Shown in pieces: positions 1 to 12,700 of a stretch of DNA of 64,000 nucleotides. Under the pieces are notes generated by a model. That model did no database searches. It had not been told where the DNA came from and was given only the letters and a program-made list of their open reading frames with translations. Both the position numbers and the translations under genes were made by a program. Positions within the stretch are counted from its first letter, which is position 1, and each line of letters opens with the position of its first letter. This DNA is from Strix aluco (taxonomy: Eukaryota; Chordata; Aves; Strigiformes; Strigidae): contig NC_133958.1 in the NCBI RefSeq assembly GCF_031877795.1, positions 2,046,001-2,110,000 on the forward strand, given 5' to 3'.

Positions 1-680
1 TTGTCGGGGGCGGAGCGGGGCCCGGCCCGCCCCGTGCTCTGCCTGCCGGGGCGGCCCCGGCCCCGCCGCACTCGCCGCTGCCGACCGAGCGGAGCGGAGC
101 CGCAGCCCCCAGCGCCATTGCCGCCGTCAGCCCGCTATGGCAGGTGAGCCCGTCTTCCTCCTCGTCCTCCCGCGGGCAAGACGCCGCCGCTCGCCCGCTC
201 TGAGGGAGAAGCCTCGCCGGCGCCTCCCCCGCGGCGCTCTCCCCTCAGCGCTCTCCCCTCAGCCCGCTGCGGTCATTGCTCTCGCCTCCCGCCCGCTGTC
301 ACCTCCATCCCGGCCCCCCGCCGCCTTCTGAGAGCCGCCCTCCATCTCCAGACACCCGGGGCTCCTGCCCCTTCCTCCTCCCGGGGAGGTGGGTCGGGGC
401 TCCCCGGCAGCCTCCACCATGTTGCCCGGCGGCGGTTCACCTTGGCCGCGCGGCTCCTGCTCCTCCTGCGCCGTCCGTACCTCTCCTCCTCTCCTTTTTA
501 TTTTATATTTATGTTCTAAACCCTTCCATGTTCTCCGTCTCGGCATTTTCAGGCTCGGCATCGCCTTCAGCCCGTGCTGGGCGGAGGGGAAGGGGCAGCT
601 ACCTGGGGCATGGCCTGGGCGGCCGCGGCAGAGGGAGATGCCTGAGGTGGGCACCTGCGGCGGGATCACCTGCCCTGCGA
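1..680 (+). promoter_or_regulatory. CpG island promoter at left edge
   Basis: The DNA is very GC- and CpG-rich, with several GC-box-like GGGCGG/CCGCCC strings in the first 60 bases and a NotI site near 630, then drops sharply to AT-rich sequence after about 700. No TATA box is seen before the first candidate exon. A consensus splice donor (CAG then GTGAGC) at 144 marks transcription to the right. The island may extend left of the window. It is the inferred promoter of the small gene described at 137-9614 and may also serve SLC23A2; the sequence does not decide between these. Confidence 0.8.
137..143 (+). CDS. Unidentified small gene, coding exon 1 (start codon, 7 nt)
   Basis: An ATG with G at -3 and G at +4 lies seven bases before a strong donor (ATGGCAG followed by GTGAGC), so exon 1 ends in phase 1 after Met-Ala. 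Joining to 1689 gives a GCT codon and a protein beginning MAAGLGSGFTGSW, a natural-looking N-terminus. The 5' UTR would be the GC-rich sequence up to 136. If the same exon were instead joined to the SLC23A2 leader at 24305, this ATG would open a 10-codon upstream ORF. The choice needs transcript data. Confidence 0.5.
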
Positions 681-1688
681 GGCTGAGGCACCGATGGGGA
701 TTTATCCGTGGGTGTGGGGGATGTTATTTTCTCTGTTCTATTGAGATCACCTATTTTTTAAATTTTTTTTTTCTTTGGTGTGAATCAAAATGGGTGGCAG
801 AGTCGTAAGCTTGTAAATGGGATGGAGAAATGCAGGTTAATTCTCCCCTGGTCCTGAAGGGGTGGCCTCGCTTTCTTGTCTGATCCCGTTCTCGTGATAC
901 GCTTTGAGGGTTTTTTTTCTTTTTATTTATTTGTTAGCTTTTTTTTTTTTTTTCAGTGCAAATTGGGGCGGTAAATATTTCTATTTTCTACTTTTGACTT
1001 GGGAGCCCTTTCGGTATCGTGTGTGGTTTTCTTTTGTTTTAGGGTACGTTTTGGGTAGAAATAAGTGATGTAGGTAGCGCAGAAAAATGCTCGAACAAAG
1101 CTGGTTGAAAGCCTTCGATTAGGTTTCCTTACTTAACAAGATACCGACCTATATCGTGCATTTCTGTTGTTAGTGCCTTTTGCCTTTTTTTTTTATAGAA
1201 GATGGGAATGCAGGCAGAGGCTTGTACGGTTTCATTCCTGTCCTTTCATTTTGGAGCCATCATTGTCATTTTGTAGACTGGAAAGACAAACGCTTAATGC
1301 AGTTTGGGGTCCCATGCAGCGTGTCCCTTAACCTCGCCAGGTGAGTGCAGGCAGGGGCTGACCCCGAAAGGGAGCTGCAGACAGAGCCAGAAGATTCTGG
1401 CAGGAAAGGGAAATGCCCAGATGTGTTTAAGACAAGGTAAAGACCTCGCCTGTTAATTTTTTCCATCTTATCATTTGCCCCATGCAGCTGACTCTCTTAG
1501 TATGAGTTCAGTGCCAGGTAAATGCAGGGCTCCCTGTTGCTGTTGAACTTGACCAGCTGAAATAAAAACACCAAATTCTCTCATTTCTTGGGGGAGCTGA
1601 ATATATCTGTGCATCCTCACTGCAGTGCAGTGTTGCCATACTTGAGTAAGCTTTAAATTACCTAGATTAAGCTTTTTTTAAAAAAAAG
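144..1688 (+). other. Intron 1 of the small gene
   Basis: GT (144) to AG (1687-1688). The first 500 bases are the CpG island tail; the rest is AT-rich with T tracts near 910-955 and 1185. The 3' end is an unusual acceptor, seven T followed by eight A and then G, part of an AGCT-T7-A8-GCT near-palindrome at 1670-1690. Confidence 0.45.
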
Positions 1689-1882
1689 CTGGTTTGGGTA
1701 GTGGTTTTACTGGCAGCTGGAGTTTGATGCAGGCTGTAAAACCTAGTGGAGAAGCAGAACAAACACTAGAGCGATTCGCTACCGATGTGCTGCACGCTGC
1801 CAGAGCTAGACTTAACGCTGCACACCTTGATCTGCCTCGTGATTTCACTATAGATAAAGGATTATTGCAACAAGTAGCTCAG
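1689..1882 (+). CDS. Unidentified small gene, coding exon 2
   Basis: The open frame carries 2 nt plus 64 codons and stops at a donor (CAG then GTTAGT) at 1883 in phase 0. The encoded segment looks like a real protein: a Gly/Ser-rich start, then an amphipathic helix-like stretch with LERFATDVLHAARARL, then DLPRDFTIDKGLLQQVAQ. CpG dinucleotides are frequent here compared with the surrounding AT-rich DNA, as expected of constrained coding sequence. The start at 1689 is chosen because it is the only nearby acceptor that continues the Met-Ala-phase 1 exon. An alternative AG at 1731-1732 would give an exact 50-codon exon in phase 0. I do not recognise the family and assign no function. No signal peptide or membrane segment is apparent. 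Confidence 0.55.
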
Positions 1883-4800
1883 GTTAGTAAACAGGAAAAT
1901 AATCCTTGAGATATGTAGAGCGGTTGGATTAGTAGTCGATGAGCTCTTACAACCCTACTCCTAGCTTGGAGTCATGATCCAGATAGCTTGAAATTAGAGC
2001 AGTGTTAACATGGAGATGCACTGCAACAAATTCAACCTTGGTCTAGCAGTGAGGTTAAACAAGCCCTGAGATTTTTATCGTGGATTTAAACAAGCCTTTG
2101 GCTTTAGTAAAGATGCAAATAGGAGTTGAAAATATCTTGTCAGAGCCCTGGGGATAAGGGAAGTAGTTAAGACTCTGATTCTCAAGGGTGGGTTGTGCTC
2201 CTGCTTTTCCTTACAGGCCACATTCATATGGTTTAAAATCCATCCCAATCTGTCACTTGTCTGTAAACCCTGCTCTTAGCTAGGCTTAGATTTGGTGAAC
2301 TGCTTTCTCAAGACACCTGGCGCTCATGTTGAGCAGATGCAAGGAGCTGGATGGAAATAAGGTTCTCTGAGTACGGGCCTCTTGCTCATTCTGCGTCTTC
2401 AGTATGGAAACAAATCTGAAGGAAAAACAGCTTTTCAAATAGTACAATATTTTGGGCTGCGGGTCGATGAATGTTTCCTTTGGTGACAGCACCAATTTAA
2501 GCAGCCCCCAGCCGTCACCAGCTGCGCGCTCCCAGCCTTGCAGTGACCCCTCGGTGGTGCTGATACCCCAGTATAGTGGATGGCTGCTCAGTCAGTTAGG
2601 CCAGGGAGCTTTTTTTGCTTTAGCCCGCAAAAGCCTTGCTTTTATACTCAAGCCAGATCAATTTGGAGAGTGTTTACCTGCTCCTTACCCTCCCTGAGCC
2701 ACGGGTAGACCTGTGTCTAGATCCCTAAAGCCGTACTGATGTATGTGCATGGGATTTTTTTAAAGACTGCTAATACAAGAATTTCTGTCTTCTGTAGTTA
2801 AAACTATCAGGGAGGTGAATTCCAGTGGAGAAATAAAAGTCATGTCTTTGTTGGTATTATTTGGTTGGAGGCTCTTTTCTTCAGGAGGAACTTAAGATAA
2901 TGGCAGCGTTTGAAGATTTTTTTTTTTTCTTTTTTCCTAACAAAACTTTATGACTGTGGATTTTCCCCACATTCGTTTAGAAGACTCTGTAGAAGATGCT
3001 GCATTTGTATGCAGTGACTATTTCAAAGTTTTTGAAATTGAACCAAGTTGAGCTTGCTTTCTTTGATTCTGTCAGTATGTTTCTTTTTTTTTTTTTTTCC
3101 TTCCGGGTATAGCCAAATCTGTCAACTTCCTCAAGAGAATGGACTTTCTTGTTGTGCTGTTCAGGTTGATTGGAGATGGTTGAAAACTAAATGGGTGAAA
3201 CTTTACCCATCTTCAGTGTGGATTCCTCCAGAAGTGACTGTTAACTGCTCTAATGACTTAATCTGAACTGCAGCAGTTAACCTCTTCTGATCCTTGTGTG
3301 TACAGGGGAAAATCAACTGGCATAGCAGATTACCAACCAGTGTCCCAGGCAAGGTGATTTTTGGAAGATCTTGTTCTGCTGTAGCTGTTCCTGTCAGTGT
3401 CTTTGTGTGAACCACGTAAGCAAAATAGTAAGAAAACTCAAGCCCGAAAAGATTCTGTGGGGCCATTTCTTCAATAGATTTATTTTAATTTTGAATGCTT
3501 CTTTATGCATTTATCCTTACAAGAGAAAATGCAGATGGCAGCACAGAACGTTTTTAATTCCATTGAAGATGATGGTTCATGTATTGCTGGAAAAATTTTA
3601 TTTGTATCAAGTGTTCTTATTTATGAAGCCTCAGTGATCATGAAATGGTCTGACAGCAGTTACAGTGTGTTTTATTTTACTTAAAAGCTGCAGAAAGAAA
3701 ATATTGGCAGTCAGGATGAGTAAAGTGGGATGCATCATGATGTAGTGTAAGGCAGGAATAAAATAAATCATTTAAAATGAAAGCTATTTGCCATGTTCTC
3801 TAGCCGTTCCCAGGGGTGAAGTGCATTAAGACATTGTGCTAACTTTGTGGTACTGCACATAATATTTCTATCAGTACTGGGGAGCCTATTTTCTTTATGG
3901 CTAAATATTTTTAGTTGTTGTAAACCAACTTACGACAATGTTTGTTTGAAGGCAGAAATCTGATTACATTTGGACATTTTCAGCTTATGGGAAAGCAATG
4001 TCTGCTATTTGAATGGTCTTCTATTGGAGATGAACCTAAATGTGGATTTCTTGCCATGGCAATTTGGCCATGAGAGAAGTAGAACCACCTCCTTGGGAAA
4101 GGGAATTGGGGTGTCAAAACATGTCTGGCACTTGGTAGGGAAAGGAAGTAGGAGGAAGAGCTGGTCCTCTAGTTAAGAAGTCTCCTGCTCTAGTTTTATT
4201 CCTTGCACTCAACATTAATCTTGGCCATTTCTGTTGCCAAACATAGCAATAAAAATGTGTATGGCATCAGACATACAGTGTGCCTAGCAATGCACTATGT
4301 GTCTCATGGTTTTCTAATCCAGTGCTCTCTCAGAGGTTTGATGAACATATTTTTTGGTGCTGAACGTTGTCATCAGTCTAGTAAATAGTGACTCATCATT
4401 CGCCTTGGGTCTGCAGAGAGCTGTGACTCTTTTCTTGGCTGTGCCCTGGCCCCAGAGTAGAGTTGGGCAGATTGGGGTTTGAAAACTCTGGATTGGTTTT
4501 GGGAAGGATGAATCGGCCGCCGAGGTCACGGCCAGGCTGTTGGGAGGGAGTCCTGAAGCACACATTGTGGTTGTTTCCATCTTGTGCGGCAGGAATGTAT
4601 CGAAATACTCTTTGTTCTTATCCGACAACTCCATTTTATTATTTGCAGGGGAATGGCTGGGCTTGAGGTAATTGTAAAACTAGTCTTTTAACGGGTTTAT
4701 AATTGGAAATTCAGTGATGTAAATCTCCTTGTGTCTGAGTTCACAGGCCAGAAGATTAAAGTGCTGGTTATGGAGGGCGGCAGGGGAATGCACTTACCAT

Positions 4801-7800
4801 CATCCAAGCCCTAGTCTTCCTTTTTTTTTATTACTTATTTTTAAAAAACTGCTTTAGGAGAGAATAAACTTTGTCCTGTTCTGGTGAAAGGGAGTTTACA
4901 GAGTAATTTCTTCTCACCACATTCAGGAAGCCGGGATATTTTATTCTTCCCCCAAACCCTATGTTGCTAAGCATGTAATAAAATTGATGTGTATTGCTAA
5001 GAGTGTGTCACGTGCACCTTAGAATGATGATGGTATAGCTGGATTTTAGCTTGTGTGCTGTGGAGACAGATAAATCTCCTCTGAATGAGTGATGTTTTGA
5101 TCTTGTACTTGCATCAGCAAAATGCCTGAGAAAACAAGCTCTGTCTGATAGTTGTATTTTTAGGAGCAGATGGGAGCAGATTAGTCCAGTTGTAATTGTG
5201 TTTGAGGAGTTGTAAGTAGCAGCACGGTACCTGTGAGTATTTTTGAACTTTTAGGCTCTGTGTGGTATGAAAGCAATAACTGAACTTGTTTATGCGTGTT
5301 TGGATTTAACCAGCATTTGCTTGTTATCTCCATTGTGATAGAAGGGACTGTTTTAATTTGGCACCCATTTTATGCTTGCTTTAGATTAAAATTGAAGTAC
5401 GGGCTCAAATTAGTATAAATGGTGATTGACTCACTATTATTTTGGTTTTGACATGTATTTTGAATGGCTACGTGTCCCCCAAATTTGTTGTCTGAATTTA
5501 TTTTTAAATCAAACTATTGCAATGCTTGTGTCATTCGAACAGTTGGCTGAAGCATTTTGAGAATGTATGGTAGACAGCAGTGCTAGCCTAGCAGGAAAGT
5601 AAGTAAAAAGCAGTTTCAGGGGGTTTTATGCACTTACATTCCTGGGCATTAACCTCCTGTTTGGATGCTTTGAGTAGTTTGGGCTCTAAATGTAGCAACA
5701 CATTTTAATTGGATTTACTCTTTATTTTGCATGCCGTGAAATGGCAGCCTAGGGCAATAATGCTTATTTTAGTGGTACACTTGTAAGATTGTAAAAGTTA
5801 AAAGAATAAAGTGCATTTCGGAAGCTTTAATAGGAAAGTACCTTAAACACTCGTTCTCCTTAGTGTACTCTTAGCTGTGTTTATATGATGAGGTGGTTAA
5901 TGTGCTGTTAGTGAATTTATCCCAGTTCTCAGTGCTGGGGGTGTCGTTGTTGACCTGGTGTTAGCAATGGGAAGGAAATGCTGGAAACCTTTGACTGCTG
6001 GAGTCTGCCATTAAGCACATCTTTATTGAGCATTCTTTCTTTTCTAGCACAGAAGTAGTGATCTGAAGGGTTTCTTTTTTTTTTCTTGGCCTTGTTCCTT
6101 TTACCGCTTACCTGTATTGTCTTGATTTAAGCATACAGTTCACTGGTTTTGGGTTGTTGAGATTTTAAAGAAAAGTGTGTATATGTTCTTAGCAGTATTC
6201 AAGGTCATATGGAGTATCTCATATAAACAGACATGTGACTCCACGTCACGACTTTCACTTTTTATTTAGAAGCTTGGAATGGAAATAAAATGCTGCACTG
6301 CAAAGTTAGCAACCTCTTATTTTGTGTGCCGAATAAAATGAAAGTGTCCCAGGGCTCAGAGTGCTTAATGGACTGTGCTGTGATAAGGTTTGAATTTCCA
6401 TGGAGTCTTTGAATCCCCGTGACAGGAAAAAAATTTCATAAATTCTACAAAATTTTAGCTCTATTACTTGCCCTTTGTGTGGAGAACCCTGTATTCAGAT
6501 CCTTACCATATCTGAGCAAAACAAACACATCCTTGTTTTTGCAGACGATGTACCCTGAAGCACCAGCTGCTTCACGAGTTACAGCAGCTTTTTTTTTTTT
6601 TTCCCCTTTTTCTTTTTTTATACAAAATGAATTGTTTCTGAAAGTTGAGCTAAGTGTTCCTGATGCGAGAAGCATTTGCTTGGTCATATATTAACAGATT
6701 GGAGTTTTTAATAAAAGCTAAAGAGCGTGGTTTACTGGTGAGCGTTTCATTGTATAAAGGCCAAACCTAAGGAATAACTGGGATTCAGACTGACAATGAA
6801 ATTGGAGCTCCAGGTCCCTCTTCTGTAGGATCAGACTACAAGACATAATTGCAGTATTCTCATACTGTTCTGTCCTTTCATATATGGGAACAATAACAGT
6901 TATCAGTCATTTGCTGATATTGGAAGTATGTATTTGCATGGGTACCATTTAATTTTGTGTGTGAAATTTTGGGCGAGTATACTGAACATAGTAGTTATTA
7001 TCAATATAATTTTACAGGGCTATGTTCTAAGTTTATTCAGACTGTTAGACACTTGTTGGTTACCTGTAGTTTATCTCAACTTACTAGTAGTTGCTATTAA
7101 AACTCAAACAAAAAATTACATGGAGGAGGGTGCGGCTTATTTTAGCAAGTGTTATGTTTTTTGTTGTAGTGAGATAGTGTATCTATATATATGCACACAT
7201 TTTTTTATATACATATATATATTATTTAATCGAGCCAGAAACTGAGAACTGGATGGGAGCAGCTCAGTTTGTGCTGTATTCATTTCAGAACATAGAAAAC
7301 AGAAAATCTGGCTTGGTATAAATAATAATCTTTAGTGTTGACTGGCCCTACGGCTTGAAATTTCCTGGATTGCTAGTTGTGTACTGAGGTCTATAAACTG
7401 AGTTGGCTCTTACAAGTCAGGCTTTTAAACAAGCTGATGTTTTCGTTGTCCGTCTGTCTTGTTTGCAAATATCAGAAAAAGCAAAGGATGGAAGCCTGAG
7501 CTCTTTCGGAGATGGTACGTGATCCTTCTCATAAAAACATAGATCTAAAAAGCCCCTTCTGCAGAAGGGGAAGAACTCCTGTAATCTTGAGCCCTGGGTA
7601 CTTGTAAACATCCATTGCTAATGAGTCTTCCTCTGCTTTGGAAGGGATCAAACACATTTAATGCTTTTAATGAAGATGCCTAATAAGGCACAGTCAAATC
7701 AGGCGAAGCTGTCAATTAAGCCTTCTGTTAAGTTTCTTAGTATAAAGGAGTCTAAACCCAAAGTATTATCTCCTCCTTGGCTGTTTGGTTTTGGTAAAGA

Positions 7801-9377
7801 TTTTATGATGGGTATCAGCCCAATTTTTAATCTCACTTAGGTCCTCTGTTCCTTGCTTTCTAAACCTCCTGAATCGTAGACTGCAGAACAGTGCGCCGAG
7901 TGTATTAAGATCCGAGTCTAATTACTGTTTTTGTTCTGGAGGCTGTTGTGACAGGTAATGTTTTGTTGAATGGCAGGTAATAGATTTATTATGGAGACAG
8001 CACAGCATGTGGGTACCTTCAAAGGAGACTCTATCTGTATTGGTCTTTTCTCCTCTTAATTATTCAAATCGAAAATTTTGTTTGAGGGCAAAATGTATGC
8101 TTAAATGGTATTACTCCAAGTGGTAGCAGCAAAGAATTCTTGCATTTTAAGCAATGCCAATTAAGAATAATTGCGATTATTTTTTTTTATAAAGTAGTGC
8201 TATACAGACATCTGCAAAAGAGCCCTGAAGGTGATGGAACCAGTAAGGTACAATATTGAAACCACAGCGTATTTGCTAAAAAAGGGTTGTTGTACTGACA
8301 AAAATCACAACAAAGTATTCCACTAAATGGTGCCAAAATACTTTTTTGTAAAAGGCATGCCTTGCTGAAAAGAAAAAGCTTTCCTTCAATAAACTATAGT
8401 TGGTATAAATATTATTATAAGTAATGTGAACTCTTGTCAAAATATTATAATTTTTTGTGCTTTTCCTGAACAATCAGTTCGGTATTAAGTGGACTGTTCC
8501 ATTTCTGTCACTTCAGTTGGAGAATTCACGTAGCCTTCTTCAACAGTTTTGTTGCTTGTAGGGATATTTAATGCATTAATATATATTGAATGCATTCTTA
8601 ATTAACCACTTACGTATGGAGAAAAATCTTCAGAGCTATTGGACTAAATTACGTCTTGCGTCTCTGCATGGTAACATGTTATATGACTTACAGATTAGAT
8701 GTCAGCTGGGTTTCAACAGGTCCTAGTTACCTCTTGTCTCTACTAATCATCCCTGCGGAGTCAGAGGACTCACCTGGTGGCGCCGCATTAACTTCTGGAG
8801 CCACAAGGAGCAAGATGTACAAATGCACGTTTATGAGGAAGTCGGTCGTGATTGCTGTGCATGTAAACACTTTCACCTAAGCCTGCCTGTAACATGAGTG
8901 CGGGAAGTTAACCAGCAAGTCTGGTTAAACACAAGCCTGTCTCTATAAACACTTCAGGCTCGTTGTGAAATTAATGAATTAGTAATTGGGTGGCTTAACG
9001 TGTGGGAATCAAATGCAGGGTTGCATGCAGTTGTTTAGTATGTGGGCAGAGAGTAAGTAGTGCTGGTTCAACTTAAAAATCATTAATGGCAATAATGACT
9101 TAATTTTTCGCTATGGCTATGGGAAACCAAGCTGTGCGTAGGGACCAAAACTCATGGGACAAACAGTTGATCGACAGTTATCGGCAGTAATAATAGCATC
9201 TGTTATTCCTAATATAATTAATACTAGCATCTACTATTGCTCTACGGCACCAATAGAGGATCTGCTTGTGCCCTGCCTTTTGCCAGTTCTAGCAGAAAGA
9301 AATTCTTTGGGTGTTGGCTCCATGTACGGACTCGGTGGTTCTCAAACCCAGCACGGTGACAACTTACTTCTGAGCAG
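1883..9377 (+). other. Intron 2 of the small gene
   Basis: About 7.5 kb of AT-rich sequence from GTTAGT at 1883 to CAG at 9375-9377. It contains homopolymer T tracts (2926, 3081-3098, 6589-6602), a TA/CA-rich patch at 7180-7225 and scattered short chance ORFs. A 52-nt exon-like segment at 3113-3164 has an excellent pyrimidine tract but a poor donor and the wrong phase. I see no other supported gene. Confidence 0.4.
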
Positions 9378-9614
9378 GTATTGGAGCAGATGTGTCAGGA
9401 TCACGCACGCAGCAGTCTGAAGCCAGAAGATACTTGGCCTGCAGAACGGAGGGTGCTGTGTAACACAGCAAAGGCTGCCTCACAAAAGCACATGAAGAAT
9501 CATGCTGTCTCTCCCCCTCAGCGCTTGGAAGCCTTGAACCGTTTCCTCTGCAAGTGGTATAAATTTGCTGATTATTCCCAGGAAAGATTTCTTGAAATAA
9601 TCTTGAAGGAGTGA
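9378..9614 (+). CDS. Unidentified small gene, terminal coding exon
   Basis: After an AG at 9376-9377 the frame continues in phase 0 for 78 codons to TGA at 9612-9614. Joined to 1882 it reads ...GLLQQVAQ then VLEQMCQDHARSSL, a smooth continuation of an apparent helix. It ends in a well-balanced stretch rich in aromatic and charged residues (EALNRFLCKWYKFADYSQ, then ERFLEIILKE). The assembled product is 145 residues, soluble by eye, with no motif I can name. A second, better acceptor (pyrimidine-rich, AG at 9520-9521, also phase 0) would give a shorter exon of 30 codons. Additional exons between 1882 and 9378 cannot be excluded. The function is unknown. Confidence 0.55.
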   Translation, partial: VLEQMCQDHARSSLKPEDTWPAERRVLCNTAKAASQKHMKNHAVSPPQRLEALNRFLCKWYKFADYSQERFLEIILKE

Positions 9615-9740
9615 AAGGTCACTGAGGAAGGAGGGCATAACTCTCCCAACTGGATAATTAAAAAGAAAATTAAAAAGTGTGCTAAGTTTGAGATTGACTT
9701 GTGGCTATGCTTTGAAGATTAAAAGGGCTTTTTTCATTTC
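9615..9740 (+). terminator. Candidate 3' UTR and polyadenylation signals of the small gene
   Basis: Shortly after the TGA come three ATTAAA hexamers (9657-9662, 9669-9674, 9718-9723). The first two are followed by GT/T-rich sequence (AGTGTGC, then TTTGAGATTG and TTGTGG). ATTAAA is the commonest variant of the vertebrate poly(A) signal. This agrees with a short transcript ending near 9.7 kb, but hexamers are frequent in AT-rich DNA. Confidence 0.35.
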
Positions 9741-12700
9741 AGATGAAGGAGGTTTGGATTGGTGAGAGGAGGAGTTGTGGCTGCTGGAGCAGCTAGGCAG
9801 TGCTGTGAAGCTGCGTTTGCCGTTTGCTTACTGAACCGTGTGTGAGATACCTGGGTCACAAAACAGAAGTATGGCTGTCTGCTCTTTTTCCCCCGATTTT
9901 AAAACACGTACTCTTGCAGCTAGAGTTTTCAACCTGGCTGCTCACTATTTACTGCAGGTAGATTTTTAGGCACCTGAGCAGACGGTGTATTGAGTTCAAA
10001 ACTGTATGAATGGTTTTTGTATAAACACGTTTTGCCTTTAGAAAAATGAAAATAATGGCAACTTCAACAAAAGGGTAGAACTTCCCATGTTCTTTGCACA
10101 GCCTGTAGCAAGATCAGCCTGCTGGTTTTTTTCTGTACAGGGATTTAACCCGCACTTTGAAACTATTTGCAGTCACAAAAATAAGACGGAGAGAGAGAGA
10201 AAGCTAAAACATGAGTGTGCTATCTAAACAGTAACAGCAAAATAATGCAAAACTAATACCAAAAAATTGCAACTTTAGCAGATAACACCAACAGATGTTT
10301 CGAGTCTAGACTTAGTATAGAAATTTACATATCCACTCCGTTCTGCGATCTGTGGCATTGAGTAAGTCAGAGCTGTTGGGCTGATCGTGGGATTTTGCTT
10401 GTGGGTAGAACCCGTGAGCACACCTAGCGTGTGCTGCTGTGGTCTGATGTGGGAGAAACGAAGAGATTGAATTTGTAGATGTGAAGTCTAACTGTAGAGT
10501 TCCTGTTTGTAGGTTATTAGGTGTAGGGTTACTAGATACTCAGGTTTATTAGGTCAGTTGTGTGTTGTTCCCTTGGCAGAGTTACTGCATGTTTCAGTTT
10601 GGGCTGTGTACTGTTGTCTTCTAAGTGTACATTGAAGTTGACGGTGTTTCCTCAGGACCTGGGAATACGTGAAGGTAATGATGCTGTAAGGGTTGCAGTC
10701 AGCAACCTTCCATGATGCTAGTTGACCAATGAACAGCTTCTACTTTTGTCAGTTTTTAGAAGAAAAATGATTTGAGCTTTTGCCTTTAATTACAAGCATA
10801 CCTGGAGGTCCAGGAAGGACATAGGCGTCCAACTTGGTTTATGGACATGCTGAATACAGTAACAGGTCACAAAAAGCATGTTCATTCTCCATTAATTTTT
10901 GAAGCACTTTGATCTTTGCCTGTGGAGTATATGGCTTTGGCCTCACTACTCTTTTGTTGTTGTTTTTTCTTCAAAATGATTTCTTATTTCTTGCCCAGAA
11001 ATCACCCGTAGGTATTTTTAAAGGCACTTCCATCTTGTAATTACTTCTTTACATATAAGAACTGTCAGTCTGCTTTGATGTACATCTCATACCCTAGATT
11101 TTTCTTCCAAGTATTTAAAAATACACAGTTGCAGGAAAAGTTCTAAGAAACACTGTAATACAAGCTGTAACTGAATTCAGGATTTAAGAAGAAAGGAAGT
11201 TGAGCACAAAGCATTGCATTCTCTAACTGGAAAAGTGGAATTCGTTTCATGTGGACTGCCTCTAGGTATCCTTTCTGTTAGATGAGAGGGATGTACATTT
11301 TAATGGGTTGAGTCACGTACCAGGGGTACATGTAAGTAGTACCCCGGACTACGCATCGCTCATTGAATTAAATGGTAAGCTTTCAAAGCAATTTCAGTAA
11401 TTCTTTGTGTATATTTGATACAGCATTAAGGAAGAGAACAGTAGACGTTTTCATATTAAAGCGTATCTTCTGGTAAGTGCTTTTTCAAGGAATTTAGAAT
11501 TCAGTGGATTTATAAATGTCTCTATAAGATCAAACTTAATGGCTTAGCCTTTCTGCTGTTCCAAGTTGTGGGTGGAAGTAGATCTATTTATTCTACTAGT
11601 ATGCGATGCTATTTTCTTGTGTTTGCTGTATTATGTTAAGTGTATTCTGGAAGATGTTCATGGGAGTCTGCTGTATAAATTGAATCTTTTCACTGATGTA
11701 AAAGATTTCATATTTGTTATGACTTTGGTAGGAAGAATACTTAAAGTAGGAGATTGCTGCAAAAATGTAGTCAGGAGACTCATTTGGGCTGTCATAAATG
11801 AGGTATCCTACGCCTCACCCTTCTGATGAAACAGGATGTTCTTGCAAAGATGATGAGCCTTTTCCTGACAAAGAGAAGTGTGCCTTGCAACAGCTGAATA
11901 TTTGTGAGGCATCTGCTATGCTGGAACAGGTTGGGGTTTGGTTTTGGGGTTTTTTTAGTTAAGTGTGGAACAGAGAACCTCTTAACAGTTTTTCAGTGAC
12001 TGCATCAGACTTGCCTTTTTATGTTGTGTGCTTTTCTTGTTATTACCTGGCAATATGTGAAGGTTCAAAAGAGGGATTTAGTTACCAGGTGTTTGCGGTC
12101 ATGGGGTCATATTATTATCTGGTTTGATCATATGAGATAACCATTGTGTCCTGTCAAAAACAAGCCACCGTTTTCAGTACAGCGGAAATAGGTGACTTCA
12201 AGGAATAATTTTGTCCTGACTGCTCCAAAACTAGGAAGGATGGCCTCAGAATAAATGTTCAGACTCAGAATGTTGCCTGTAACTTGGCAGTAAGTTTAGC
12301 AACGTGTGTCTAACAGCAACCATTTGTAATTTGACTGGGGCACTCTGAAGTATTTCTTTCATCCTTAAGCTGAACACTGTATGTCTGAGAAGGTGGCAAA
12401 AAATTGGATTTTCTCATAATAATCAGAAGTGAACTCCTCCTAGGAGTAACATGCTCAAGCAAGAGAAATGCTCCCATCAGTTTAAATTTCACATATTAAG
12501 CAGGTAATAAAAATGATGACTAGCTACGTAGGATCATCACAACAGTGCTCTCTGCTCTGAAGTAGAGCAAGATAAATTGTGTACTGTGATTTCGCTTCCA
12601 TCAGTAAAGCACAGCAATACATAGAGCTTCTCATCCATTTATTCCCACCTGTCTTTCACAGTATTATGGAGCTTGAAGATGCACTGTAAAGTATTCCACT

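Noticed and set aside
3113..3164. 52-nt exon-like segment with a strong pyrimidine tract
   Set aside because: Poor donor (GTTGAT) and a length that breaks the phase of the small gene.
8773..8784. Second CTCF-like string (CCTGGTGGCGCC)
   Set aside because: It departs from the core pattern at the conserved A and has no other regulatory signal around it.
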